Origin: Camellia lanceoleosa
Taxonomy: Eukaryota; Streptophyta; Magnoliopsida; Ericales; Theaceae
DNA length: 64,000 nucleotides
Direction: 5' to 3'
NCBI GenBank assembly: GCA_025200525.1
Contig: CM045763.1
Span: forward strand, 57,553,530 to 57,617,529
Within the stretch, counting starts at the first letter, position 1; each line of letters begins with the position of its first letter. The notes under the pieces were generated by a model. That model did not search any database, was not told the DNA's origin, and saw nothing but the letters and a program-made list of their open reading frames with translations. A program made the translations under genes and the position numbers. Positions 45,930-57,107 of this stretch are shown piece by piece.

Positions 45930-47303
45930 TCAGTGGCTGATTTGAAAGGGATAGATCCCTCTGTGTGCATGCATTATATACATCTAGAGGAGGACACCAA
46001 ACCTTCTCGTGAAATGCAACGGAGACTTAATCCTAATATGAAAGAGGTGGTGAAAAAGGAGATATTGAAATTGTTGGATGCAGGTATTATATACCCCATC
46101 TCGGATAGCAAGTGGGTGAGTCCCACACAAGTGGTGCCCAAGAAATCGGGCATCACTGTTGTTGAGAATGAGAGAGGAGAGTTAGTCCCCACACGAACCA
46201 CTACTGGGTGGCGAGTGTGCATTGATTATAGGAGACTAAATTCCTCAACTAGGAAGGATCATTTTCCATTACCTTTTATTGATCAAATCCTAGAGTGATT
46301 AGCGGGGCAGGGTTTCTACTATTTTCTTGATGGTTATTTGGGATATAATCAAGTCCCAGTATACCCTGCTGACCAGGAAAAGACCACATTCACATGCCCT
46401 TTTGGCACTTTTGCTTACAGGCACATGCCCTTTGGGCTATGTAATGCACCGGCGACTTTTCAACGGTGTATGATGGCCATTTTCTCTGATATGGTAGAGA
46501 AATTCTTAGAGGTTTTCATGGATGATTTTTCGGTGTTTGGATCGTCTTTTAAGGAATGCCTTAGGAACTTGACTAGAGTGTTGGAACAATGCACTGAGGC
46601 AAACCTAATTTTGAGTTGGGAAAAGAGCCATTTTATGGTTCGTGAGGGTATAGTGTTGGGACACATTGTGTCCCCTCGAGGTATAGAGGTAGACAAGGCT
46701 AAGGTTGACCTCATTGTAGGCCTTTCTCCACCCAATTTCGTGCGTCAAATTAGGTCTTTCTTAAGGCATGCAGGTTTTTACCATATGTTCATCAAAGACT
46801 TTAGCAAGATATCACGTCCTTTGTGTAGTTTACTGGTTAAGGACACGCCTTTTATCTTTGATGAGGCATGCTTAAAGGCATTTGAAACACTGAGAATGGC
46901 CTTAACCATCGCCCCAATCATGAAATCACCAAATTGGTCGCTTCCCTTTGAAATCATGTGTGATGCCTCCGATTATGCTATCAGGGCTGTGTTGGGCCAA
47001 AGGGTCAATAAGGCACCATTTGCTATATACTATGCTAGTCGCACTCTCTCGGACGCACAATTGAATTACACTACAACCGAGAAAGAGTTACTAGCTGAGG
47101 TCTTTTCCTTAGACAAATTTCGGTCTTATCTCCTAGGTTCCAAGGCCATAGTCTTCACTGATCATGCCGCTTTGCGGTATTTACTATCAAAGAAAGAGAC
47201 CAAACCTAGGTTAATTAGATGGATTTTGTTGCTCCAGGAATTTGACCTAGAGATCCGAGATAAAAAGGGATCTGAGAATGTTGTGGCGGATCACCTCTCC
47301 TGA
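45930..47303 (+). pseudogene. Athila-like reverse transcriptase and RNase H
   Basis: Same frame as the protease. RT motifs in order are [66 protein letters not shown] and the catalytic FMDDFSVFG, with the two aspartates intact, then the thumb. RNase H follows with the [14 protein letters not shown] aspartate, the TEKELLAEV glutamate and [10 protein letters not shown], ending [11 protein letters not shown]. In-frame TGA codons at 46296 (ILE*LAGQG) and 47301 (HLS*ILVEY) both fit CGA changed to TGA. There is no frameshift. It would copy element RNA into DNA and remove the RNA strand. Confidence 0.95.
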
Positions 47304-48692
47304 ATCCTTGTTGAGTATGCTAGTGACCCTCTTATTTTGCATGATTCGTTTCCGGACGAACAACTCTTTGGGCTGTCACGAGCGAGCCCTCCGTGGTTTG
47401 CATATATTGTGAATTACTTGGCCATTGGGCAAATTCTGCAAAATTGGTCTAAGCAAGACAAAGACCAATTCTTTTCGCAGGTCAAGTATTATTTTTGGGA
47501 GGATCCGGAGTTGTTTAAATATTGCTCTGACCAAGTGATCCGACAGTGTGTGCCGGAGAGTAATGTGCATAGCATTCTTACATTTTGTCATTCTTTTGCA
47601 TGTGGCGGTCATTTTAGTGAGCACAAAACGGCCGCCAAGATTTTACAAAGCAGGTTTTATTGGCCCACAATTTTTAAAGATGCCCATCAATTTTGTAAAA
47701 CTTGTTTGCGCTGTCAGCAAATGGGTTTGATGTCTCGGCGTGACATGATGCCAATGTCCTCTATTCTTGTGGTAGAAATATTTGATGTTTGGGGGATTGA
47801 TTTTATGGGACCCTTCCCGTTGTCTTTTGGGTTTGAGTATATTCTCTTGGAAATAGATTATGTGTCTAAATGGGTGGAGGCGATAGCTACCCGAACAAAC
47901 GATCATAGAGTTGTAATCAAATTCTTCCATGAAAACATCTTTAGTCATTTTGGGTTTCCTAGAGCCATAATAAGTGATCAGGGTACGCATTTTTGTAACC
48001 GGTTCTTTGAGTCGGTAGTCAAGAAATACTCTATCACTTATAAAGTTGGCACTCCATACCACCCTTAAACTAGTGGCCAAGTAGAAGTCTCAAATAGGGA
48101 GGTAAAGCACATAATAGAGAAAACGGTGAGGCCAGATAGGAAAGATTGGTCACAACAGTTAATTGATGCATTATGGGCTTACCGCACTTCTTATAAGACA
48201 CCCATTGGGATGTCACCATATAGAGCGGTGTTTGGCAAAGCTTGCCATCTCCCGGTTGAACTTGAGCACCAAGCATTGTGGGCCATAAAGAAGTTTAACT
48301 TCGATATGGCCGCGGCTGGGCTCAACCGGAAATTGCAACTCAATGAGCTGAAGGAAATCCGGAATGATGCATATGAGAGTTCGAGAGTTTTTAAAGCTCA
48401 GACTAAAGAATTCCATGACAAGCACATTAATAGAAAATCCTTTGAACCCGACCAAAAAGTGTGGCTTTTTAATTCAAAATTGAGACTTTTTCCGGGTAAG
48501 CTAAGATCTAGATGGGATGGACCCTTTGTGGTTGTTGAGGCATTTATTCATGGCGCCGTTGAGGTGCAAAATACAAAGAATGGCCACACTTTCAAAGTGA
48601 ATGGCCAAACACTGAAACCACATATAGAGGGGATTGGGAATGGGGAAATGATTGAGTCCATTGCTTTGATGGACCCTTTTTACTATGAATGA
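47304..48692 (+). pseudogene. Athila-like integrase
   Basis: Same frame again. The zinc-binding HHCC region has CHSFACGGHFSEHKT and CKTCLRCQQMG. The catalytic core has GIDFMGPFPLS (first Asp), RAIISDQGTHF (second Asp) and, after the stop at 48066, [18 protein letters not shown] with the Glu. The C-terminal GPFVVV region resembles the GPY/F module, and the frame ends at 48692. The only stop, HP*TSGQ at 48066, fits CAA changed to TAA. All catalytic residues are present, so decay is by point change only. Short and minus-strand frames in this interval are shadows. Confidence 0.95.
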
Positions 48693-48768
48693 TAGATTGA
48701 TTTCTTGTTCTCCTTTCTTTTCCTTCTATTCTATTATATTTTTCTTTGTTCTTGTTGTGCTTTATTTG

Positions 48769-49155
48769 CGTCTAGGAGACTTTAAATCCTCTAAAGGTGT
48801 AATTCCTTTGGTGTTAGCCATGCTCGAACGGCATCTGACGGTCTGGTATAGCCACCTAACTGTGTTTGTAGTGAGTTCCTAGGAGACCAATTGAGACGGT
48901 GGAAACTAGAGTTCGAATGGCAAAGCCTAGAACACAAAGATTTGGAATTTCCGAGACTAGAGTCTGGTTTAAATATCCAAGGGTGTGGAGATTGCTTCAA
49001 AACTACCCCGGCTTGAACTCTATATGGCAGCCCCATAGGTTGAGGTAGCTTTATGCGCCTCAATTCTGGATACTGAATCAACTTAGTCTGTCACCCTGTT
49101 GGAGAATAGGGAAAGTTACAAACACAGTTAGGGAGAAAAGTAGTACCCGTGGTTT
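48769..49155 (+). other. Post-pol segment shared with family A
   Basis: Matches 20559-20923 in reverse complement. It lies just after integrase in sense orientation. No protein reading is supported. Confidence 0.8.
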
Positions 49156-51386
49156 TCGCGTGAAGATTATATCTTTAGTAGGCATTCCGATATTTTCTAA
49201 AATGCTATATTTATTTCGGATGTCAATTGAAGGTAGAAATGGTTAAGTATACTTTGGGCTGTACTTGGTTTTTATTTTCTTTTCTTTAATCTTTTGTAAA
49301 TATAGGTACATATAGTTATACTAAAAAAAAAAAATTTAAAATGTTGTATTTGTTAATTGTTGTTTTTGGTCAGTAGCCCGAAAGCTATAAACTACGCTGG
49401 GTTTTATTACCTGGGGGATTCTGAAGTGGCAACTTTATGCCATAACTCTAGTGCCTTTTGTTAGGTGCTGGGAGTTAGTTTTTCATTTTCTTGAAGCATG
49501 TACGTTTGCGAGTGCTTCTTGTTTTTGTTAAACTATGTTGTTGCAATGTAGCAGAAAAAGGTCATTGTATGCATGTGGGTGGAAGGGACCCTCCCTAGCC
49601 TGGGTAAGACCTTGATTTCTGCTTTGTGGTTTATGGGAAATCAAGTATTCAACCACATTCAAAATGCTTAGAACTTTGTGGTTTTTGTCTTATTTAAGTT
49701 CCCTCTAGAATGCTTGTAGCTTTGTGGTTCCAGTTGTATTCAAGCTAATTCTAGGGTGCTTATGGTTTTGTGGCCCTAGTCCTATTAAACCATTCCTAGC
49801 TTGTGCTTTGAGGTTTGTGGCAAGCTTTCTATTTAACCTCTTTGTCAAAAAGCATGCTTTCATAGTTTATTCTCTTTGTGTTAAAAAAAAAAAAACCAGA
49901 CCGCACGAGCGGTTGGTCTTGCCACACAAGCGGCCAAAGCCCAAAAGGGTACTGTTTCACGCAGTAGAAGCGACCCACTATCGCCGCAGAAGCAGCCTAA
50001 AATCAGCGCTCGTGCGGCCCAGCTCAAGCGACCCAGTTAAAAAAAAAAAAACCAAACCACACGAGCGGTTGGGCTGGGCGCTCGAGCGGCTCAACCCAAA
50101 AGGCATACTGCTTCACGCCACATGAGCAGCCCAATCCAGCCGCTAGAGCGGCCATAAATAGGCGCTCGTGCGGCCCAAATGGGCCCACGAGCGGTCCCCA
50201 AAAAAATTGTTGCAGATTTATTTTAATTATTTATTTTATCTGATTTCATTTTATTTTTATTTTTATTTTTATTTCTTCTTCTTCTTTTTAAAAAAAAAAA
50301 ACCAATCTGCAATCTGTTTATTTATTTATGTTTATTTTTCTATTTTATATTTCATTAAAAAAATATTAAAAAAATTGTGTATATATATATGTATATATAG
50401 TTTTCTTTATTTTGTTAAAAAAATAATAATAATAATAAATAAATAAATAAAACAAAAACAAAAACAAAACCTACCACAAACGTATCACTTTCCCAACCAT
50501 CTCTCTCACTCTATACCTCTCATCTTTTTCTTCTTCTTCGACTTTTTCTTCTCTCTCTCAACCCCACATACCCATAAACTCCATCAAATCCCACCATCAC
50601 CAACCTTCACTCTCTTTCCTCCTCATCGCTGGCGCCCTATTTCCTCTCCGTCCGTCAAATCTCCGACGACCACCATTTTTTTCGATGAATCATTTTTTTT
50701 TTCCTTTCTCTTTCTTCACTACTTCAAGGTAAATCTTCTCTTTTTATTTCAAACGTTTCATTTATTCTGTCAATCTTGAATTGTAGTTAGATAATAGGGT
50801 TAGTGTACCATAGATCCACTTTTTATCTTTTTTAAAAAAAAAAAAATTCCTAGGCAAGAAGACGATCGCCGCACATGCGGCCCTCTCCGGCGCACATGCG
50901 GTCCAAGCCCAAAAAAAAAAAAAAAAACCTCAGAAATAAAGGGGCTAATACTAATAATAATTTAGTTTATTTTTATTTCCTATATTTGCTTAGTTTAAAT
51001 TGTTTCGTTAGTGATTCTGGTTAGTTTAATTAGTTAGTGGATTGTTTTTTTTTTTTTTTTTTTTTTTTGGCTTGTTTAGTTAGTGATTTTATTTTTATTT
51101 TTTTTAAATTGTCAAGTAGTTTAGTTTTTATTTAGTTTTCTGAATTTTTACTTTAGTTTGTTTTCTTCTCTTCTACTAACGTAGATTGTTTAATTTAATT
51201 TTATTTTCTTATTTATTTCATATTTGTAGTTCCACTGTGAGTTTGTAAATAAATAAATACCAATCAATTCGGTGGTGTGAGGATGATGCAGTTTTGAGTG
51301 ATGTATGCATACATGCTATTTTTTATGAGTGTTGATATAATGGTTCTACATTTTGGGTTGTGTTGGTTGAATTATGTTATGCAGAT
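49156..51386 (+). other. Long spacer between pol and the env-like ORF
   Basis: Non-coding. It holds poly(A)/poly(T) runs (49323, 49880, 50038, 50292, 50834, 50909, 51042-51068) and GC-rich palindromes of the GCACGAGCGG/GCGCTCGTGCGG kind at 49900-50190 and 50866-50910. A CT-rich, leader-like stretch at 50480-50740 could be the start of the spliced env-like transcript. Confidence 0.5.
49900..50190. repeat. CGCTCGTGCGG / GCACGAGCGG palindrome cluster
   Basis: About ten related words (CCGCACGAGCGG, GGCGCTCGTGCGGCC, CGCTCGAGCGG, GCCCACGAGCGG) in 290 bp, separated by 'cccaaaagg..actg..ttcacgc' repeats. Two units of about 130 bp are recognisable, each preceded by poly(A). Confidence 0.8.
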
Positions 51387-52607
51387 ATGTCTTCATCATC
51401 CCGCCGAGCACCCAAACGGCCTCGGAATGCCAACATTGCATTTAGGGATGTGCCAACCGATGCTTGGGCCACCAAACCAGTTGCATGTGATACATCCTTT
51501 GATGTAGACTTCTTTCGTCGCCATCAAACCACTGCGTGGAGTATTCAACAACTTGAAGACCGGGGCCTCCTGGGCATCTGCACCGTCACTGAACCGGCAT
51601 ACCCGTGCATTGTGCGACTCTTCTATCAGCATATGTATGTCAGCGACGAGGCCCCGGGAGCTCTTTGCTCCCTTGTTGACGGAGTGGAGTTAGTGGTCAC
51701 TCCAGCTTCAATTGCCGAGGTCCTCCACTGTTCCATGGACCCTATCACTGCAGAACAGTTCCCGATATTCACTCGGGAACTCACCATCCCGGCACTGGTC
51801 ACTGAGTTTTATGAGGAGCGTCAGGATGATGACAACCGTACTAGCATCCGGCGGGTTAATCTACCACGCCGCCTTCTCTTCCTCGATGTGGTATTGAAAA
51901 AGAATGTTATTCCTCTTGGCCACAAGGAAGAGCGGCGAGGGGACTTCCTCTGTGCCTTACATCGTTTTGACTTCGGATTTTGGGTTGACATCCCTACTTT
52001 GATCTACAACCAGATGCACCAAGTCTTTAATGAAGTCAAAATACGCAATACCCGGGGCAGTTCTACATGGGCCCTCCCTTTTGCCAACCTCATTACAGCG
52101 CTCATAAAAGCCCAAGAGACATACCCACTTCAGGCCAATGAGGTTCAACTTCCGCCGCCCACATTTTATGGTAAAACCCACCGGCGTCAAACCACTGCTC
52201 GCCTGCCGCCTCCACTACTTCTTCCTGAGGCCCCGGCTAATCCTAATGATGCCCCAGTCGAGCCCGCCGCCGCACCACCGCCATTCCGTATGACGAGGGC
52301 GCAATATCAGGCTCTTTTGGATAATCAAGCCGCCCTTCAGCAATCTATGGTTGATCTCCGGACCGACTACTAGGCTTACCGGGATTATTCACAGGCGGCA
52401 TTTGATGGGTATCAGCAATCTGTTGCCTCTCTGCAAACCGACTTCTTTGCATGCCGGGATTCAAGTGGGCAGCGATTTGATCAGTTTGATTGGCAATTCG
52501 ATCAGCATGGCACTAGGGTTCATGATGAGGCGTTCGAGACTCGGACACTGATGCATGCCCTATTTGAGCAGCATTTCCCACCACCACAGCTAGATCCACA
52601 TCAGTGA
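51387..52607 (+). pseudogene. Env-like ORF of the Athila-like element
   Basis: A single frame of 406 codons opens MSSSSRRAPKRPRNANIAF after a T-rich leader. It contains WSIQQLEDRGLLG, RLFYQHMYVSD, GVELVVTPASIAEVL, NLPRRLLFLDVVLKKNVIPLGHKEERRGDFLC and FWVDIPTLIYNQM, then a Pro/Ala-rich hinge and a Gln-rich tail. It is closed by TGA at 52605. The only lesion is TAG at 52371 after LRTDY, probably CAG. The body resembles the 'putative plant transposon protein' domain found at the env position of Athila elements. No clear signal peptide or membrane segment is seen, so an envelope function is not supported; the name reflects position. It is better preserved than gag or pol. Confidence 0.8.
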
Positions 52608-52831
52608 TTTCTGTATATTTCCTTTATTTTCTTTCCTTATTCATTTTGTTTTGTTTTATTTTCTTTTCCTTTCTCTTTTATACTGTACCGAAAAAAAAAA
52701 AAAAATTTCCAAGAGTGTGTTTGGGTGTCCTTGCCTCACTGGATGTACGCCCATGCTGTCTGGTAAGATCCTCTCTCTCATTTTACTATCTAATGTCAAC
52801 TTGCTTACATTGAGGACAATGTTATATTTCA

Positions 52832-52847
52832 GTTGGGGGGTGAGGGT
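52832..52847 (+). other. Second (internal) polypurine-like tract
   Basis: AGTTGGGGGGTGAGGG strongly resembles the tract next to the 3' LTR (AAGTTGGGGGGTG at 54074-54086) but lies 1.24 kb upstream of it, just after the env-like ORF. Confidence 0.6.
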
Positions 52848-53194
52848 ATTTGTAATAACTATTCATGTTTGTACTTGCTGCACTTGATTGCACCACTTCA
52901 CTTAATGTTTACTTTGTGCTAGTATAGTAATGATATGAGCATATGTTAATTGGGGAACATAGTGGGCTTGTATGAAAAGGGTTTATTGGGTAAATACTCA
53001 CATGTGATGTTTGCACTAGGATAGTTGTTTGTGTTTGTGGTATTAGTACACTTGTCATGAGTATGCCTTAATTCACATGAACACATTATCATAGCAGTGA
53101 CCTCTTTATTATAATCCCTGGTGTACATCATTGATAATGGTTGAGGTTGCAGAAAAGAATAAATGAGTAGCCAAGATTCTTGTTAAAAAAAAAA

Positions 53195-53530
53195 AAACTT
53201 GACTTGTTTGGGTTCGTAGCCTCTTTAACTCGAGTTACTAAGCCCGTAGGGGTGTCTCTACACCGAGTGCCCTAAAACCGTCTGGTTTGGGAGTCATTGG
53301 CCCAATACTTGCTACATGGGTTAATTAGAAAGCTTAAGGGACCTAGACATTGCACAGTTAAGGAAAAATAAGAATGACTTGTTCGGATTCGTAGCCTTTT
53401 CAACTCGAGTTATTAAGCCCGTAGGGGTGTCTCTACACCTAGTGACCTAAAACCGTCTGGTTTGAGAGTCATTGGCCCAATGCTTGTTACAAGGGTTGAC
53501 TAGAAAGCTTAATGGATCAGGACATTACAC
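53195..53530. repeat. Tandem duplication, period about 175 bp
   Basis: Two diverged units each contain 'ttcgtagcc', 'aactcgagtta', 'aagcccgtaggggtgtctctacac', 'ccgtctggttt', 'gagtcattggcccaat' and 'gacattrcacagt'. Unit 1 is preceded and unit 2 followed by poly(A). The block contains a CTCGAG. Confidence 0.9.
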
Positions 53531-54073
53531 AGTCGTTCAAAAAAAAAAAAAATAAATAAATAAATTTGAGAATCTTAGTTGCAACAATTTAGTTTTTCTG
53601 TATATGTTAAGTGTTATTATGAGTTACACTGGGCTATTATAGTGAACAGTTAACTAATATGGAGATTGCACTTTACACCGAGGGTACTAATGATGTGTCT
53701 ACTAGCATTCACAAGTACAGGGGACTTTACTTTTGTATAAACTGAAGTGTGGATTTGGCTCAATAGATTCCTTCATACTTGTCCACTGTGTCTCCAATGA
53801 CTCATCATGTCTTAATATCACACTGTAGTAGCACATAAGTTGGTTGTTGTGTGGAGTAATGTGGTTAATTGTTGTTGAGCGGATATGAATATGTTGATGT
53901 TTATGCGTATCATTTTTGAAAACCTTCACGAGACTATACTCGTCCACTTGGGGTAACCTTGTGGTTTAAAGGCTTATTGCATATGGTAAATGCAATCGTG
54001 ATCCGTACGAAAGTGGCTGAGAGTATTTTACTTTTCTTATTTCTTTTGTTTTGCTTAAGGACTAGCAAAATGT

Positions 54074-54086
54074 AAGTTGGGGGGTG
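54074..54086 (+). other. Polypurine tract of the Athila-like element
   Basis: AAGTTGGGGGGTG directly before the LTR start TGATGTTGGCC. Confidence 0.75.
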
Positions 54087-55185
54087 TGATGTTGGCCGAA
54101 AGGTACTACATTGAGGCCACTTAAGTTACAGTTTTAGTTTTATTTATTTGGTGGAGATGATGTGTTTCGTGCACTTGTACAAATTTGGTAGGAAATATGA
54201 AACTTCAATAAAAAAGGGCGCGAAAGCAGATTCTTCGTGCAAGAAGTGAAGAATCCGAGCTAGCCAAACTACCGCACGTGCGGCCAAGCTTCATCGCACG
54301 TGCGTCCCACCACCGATCGAGCGGCCCACATGGGCGCACGAGCGGCCCACCTAGGGACGTGTGCACGGAATTTTTGGACTATTTTGCTACGAATAAACGA
54401 CAGAAAAATAGCCAAACCTAGGGTTCAAAAAATTAATTCAGAGAAAGGGAGGCTAGGGTTCTAAAGAGGGATATTCTACCAAGGCTTGAGGAACACTTCC
54501 ATGGGGGTTTCTTCTTCATCTTCCCACTCCTCCATGAGTGGCTAGTCGTCTTTTCTAGAGTTTTGATGAAACCCTAGCCATGTAATAGGATTTCTCATTA
54601 GCTTTAATTGTGAATTGGTTTGAATGGATGTATGGATGATTTAGAAGTTTTTAATATTTGTTTCTTTCATCTCTTCAAGCATTTTACTCTCTGTGATTGT
54701 TTAATGCTTTCCATACATTAGTTTTCTTTGTGTTTGTATTCAAAGTATGAGACGAGTCATTCTATGAGAGACGGGTCGTATTGCTACCATAGTTTAGAGC
54801 AAACAACTCGTACTACTCGGGATGATTTGTGCCTGTACGTTAAATGCAACAACCCTCTTGATCAATATTTCAAACTTGTAGTTGTGAAATATTGGGTAGT
54901 TCAAACCAAATCGCAATTGTTGGCCAATGTTAAGTCTCATTCATGTGGTTAGTGGTGAATTCTCTGTCCTAGGATTTTTCTCGAAAATTAATATCTCAAA
55001 CCCTAATTTCAATTGTCAGTATAATTCCTCAATTTCATTTAATTGCTGTTTAGTTATAAAATCAATCTTATCTTTTTAATCAAAATTAATTTAGGAATTT
55101 TGAGATTGAATTAATCTAATTTCACATTTGTCCCTGTGGATCAATACCTGGACTTGCCATTATTCTAATAGAATTTGGTGTAGTT
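54087..55185 (+). repeat. 3' LTR of the Athila-like element
   Basis: It begins TGATGTTGGCC and reaches GAATTTGGTGTAGTT. The last ~30 bp (to CCCATCA) are replaced by the inverted copy. It has CACGTGCGG/CGAGCGG palindromes at 54270-54355 upstream of the leader. An open frame at 54728-54952 is conserved in the inverted copy at 26579-26794 only because both are LTR. Confidence 0.85.
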
Positions 55186-55527
55186 TGGTTCGTTACACAC
55201 ACCAAGTATAAATCACTAAATTATACCAAATTCTATTAGAATAATGGCAAGTCCAGGTATCGATCCACAAGGACAAATGTGAAATTAGATTAATTCAATT
55301 GCAAAATTAATTTTGATTAAAAAGATAAGATTAATTTTATAACTAAACAGCAATTAAATGAAATTGAGGAATTAAATTGACAATTGAAATTAGGGTTTGA
55401 GATATTAATTTTTGGGAAATATCCTAAGGCAGAGAATTCACCACTAACCACATGAATGAGACTTAACATTGGCCAACAATTGCGATTCGGTTTGAACTAC
55501 CTAATATTTCACAACTACAAGTTTGAA
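55186..55527 (-). repeat. Inverted LTR fragment at the right end
   Basis: The reverse complement of the last 340 bp of the same LTR, tail-to-tail with 54087-55185. It ends at 'caagtttgaa'; copia resumes with TCAAGAG, a word that also occurs in the LTR seven bases further on (GAAATATTGATCAAGAG), so the joint has microhomology. Confidence 0.85.
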
Positions 55528-55894
55528 TCAAGAGAAATTTATATGTGCATGTGGGTCACACCTATGTGAGTCACATTGAGTGGGCTGCTTCTTTTAGAAT
55601 TGACAAGGCTAAATTCTTTAAAAACGCTAACTGAACCAGGCTAGTGTTCCAGGGCCAAACCGAACACACCAATGAAAACAAGAACAATGGTTGGAGTAAC
55701 TCCTATGTGAGATCTATTGTCTCGATTTACACAAACGGTAGAACAGTTCAAGACATCACGTTCACTGGTCAGCCAGTAAATTCGATAGGCTTTCACTACA
55801 AAAGGTTCAAGGTATGTGTACTCTCTCTCTGAGTCTTTGTTGTTAAGCATTGTCCATTTTTCTTTATTCGGCCAATTTTATTCATGTAGGGGAT
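55528..55894 (+). other. Copia 3' leader, right part, and polypurine end
   Basis: Non-coding continuation of 26309, ending GTAGGGGAT next to the LTR. It contains 'gtgttccagggccaaaccgaacacacc'. Confidence 0.6.
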
Positions 55895-56914
55895 TGTTGG
55901 AAAATAATGGTTTTTCGAAAACTTTAATTCGAAATTAAAGTAGGACCCAACCGTCGGTTGAGGTGGGTTTGAGTGATTTTGTATTCTCTTAAGTGAGAAG
56001 ATTGCAATACAAAAATAATGAGCCGAAATCATTGAGTTGTGAATGAGAATTGTCTCATAAAGTGGGCATCAATGAAGTTGGGTTTAGATTTAGACTTAGT
56101 CTTGGTTTGGATTGGGCTTAGACTCGTATTTGTGCAAATGCTAGCTTTGGTCTTAGAATTGGACTTGGACCTAATCTTGAGCTTTGGGTTGAGCTGTGCT
56201 GGGCTTAGTTTGTGCATATATTTGAGATTGGGCTTGGATCAGGTTATGACCCAACACCCATATCCATTTTGCAACTCATCTTGTTTAATTATCAAAACTT
56301 ATACATTATATACACATTATAATTTATATAATGGTTTTGGAGTTTTGAATCTTTGTAACTCTAGCCCTAATGGCTAGAGTTGATGACATTTGATAACCCC
56401 ATTGATGTTAGTCTTCATGGCTAAGGTTCTCCCTACTAGTATAAATAGAGGCATTTCTCCTCCAACTTAGTGGGTTGTTTTTAGAGAGGTTTTGTGATGG
56501 AAGATGAGATGGTGCTTTGAAATAAAAAGTTGGAGATGATTTTTTACACCAAAAAAAATTTTTTCCTATATTCTTTTGTAAGCCTCTTCTTTGGTTCTTG
56601 TTAGAGAGAGTGTAGCCATTGTCAAGTTCACCAAAGCTATTCAGAAGGTACTTCTGCATTAACTAGTCTAAACCGTCGTATCCTGAGAGATAGAAGTCGA
56701 CATACCTCCAGCACCCGCGGTGAAGCGGTTAATCTGTTTTAAGAACACTGTGGTATCACACAAGTTTCGATTTGTGCTTTCTTTACCATTTTATTGTATT
56801 GTGTATTTCTGTGCAATATTATTGTAAATTTGCAGCATATTTTCTCAATCTGTAATTTAATTTGATTAATCATGAATATATTTATTTTAGTTAATTACAT
56901 TAATTTGTACAACA
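55895..56914 (+). repeat. 3' LTR of the copia element
   Basis: It begins TGTTGGAAAATAATGG and ends TTTGTACAACA. It is the partner of 10156-11170. Confidence 0.9.
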
Positions 56915-56937
56915 GAAAAATCATAAGTAGTAAACGA

Positions 56938-57107
56938 TGGTGCTACATACACTAATCAGTGTACTAACTAGTGTACAAACACTAATTATGACATTATTAT
57001 TGATTTCACTCATTATACAAATTACAAATATCAACAACCTCTTAAATTATGTCACATCATCAATTGATATACTAGTTAGTGCATTAATTGGTGCATATAG
57101 CATTATT
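56938..57107. mobile_element. Small palindromic MITE
   Basis: GGTGCTACATACACTAATCAG...ACTAGTG on the left is complementary, with mismatches, to ACTAGTTAGTGCATTAATTGGTGCATATAGCATT on the right. Arms of about 38 bp and a total of about 170 bp suggest a foldback or MITE remnant. Confidence 0.5.

Larger units (their letters stand above)
52608..54086 (+). other. 3' untranslated part of the Athila-like element
   Basis: Non-coding, with several poly(A) tracts (52689, 53185, 53539). A first polypurine-like AGTTGGGGGGTGAGGG lies at 52832-52847, and the real tract is at 54075-54086. A tandem duplication lies at 53195-53530. Confidence 0.6.
26310..55527 (+). mobile_element. Athila-like Ty3/gypsy element, heavily nested
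   Basis: Order on the plus strand: rearranged 5' LTR (26310-27328), tRNA-Asp primer site, gag, protease-RT-RNase H-integrase in one frame, long spacer, env-like ORF, polypurine tract, 3' LTR (54087-55185), and an inverted LTR fragment to 55527. Primer type, the long spacer and the env-like ORF match the Athila/Calypso/Cyclops group. It lies in the 3' leader of the copia element. Three insertions split it at 28970, 33093 and 39672. No target duplication is recognisable because both ends are rearranged. Confidence 0.85.
10156..56914 (+). mobile_element. Ty1/copia element (host of the large nest)
   Basis: The two LTRs (10156-11170 and 55895-56914) enclose a plus-strand copia body scattered as 11171-14180, 16640-17739, 25192-26309 and 55528-55894. 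The flanks GAAAT (10151-10155) and GAAAA (56915-56919) fit a target duplication with one change. About 40 kb of the span is later insertions: BC solo LTR B1, the family-A complex and the Athila-like element. Gag is nearly lost and integrase is not recognisable; reverse transcriptase and RNase H survive as pseudogenes. The element is older than everything nested within it. Confidence 0.85.

Noticed and set aside
54728..54952. 74-residue ORF, similar to 26579-26794 on the other strand
   Set aside because: Both are LTR sequence of the Athila-like element; similarity is explained by LTR duplication.
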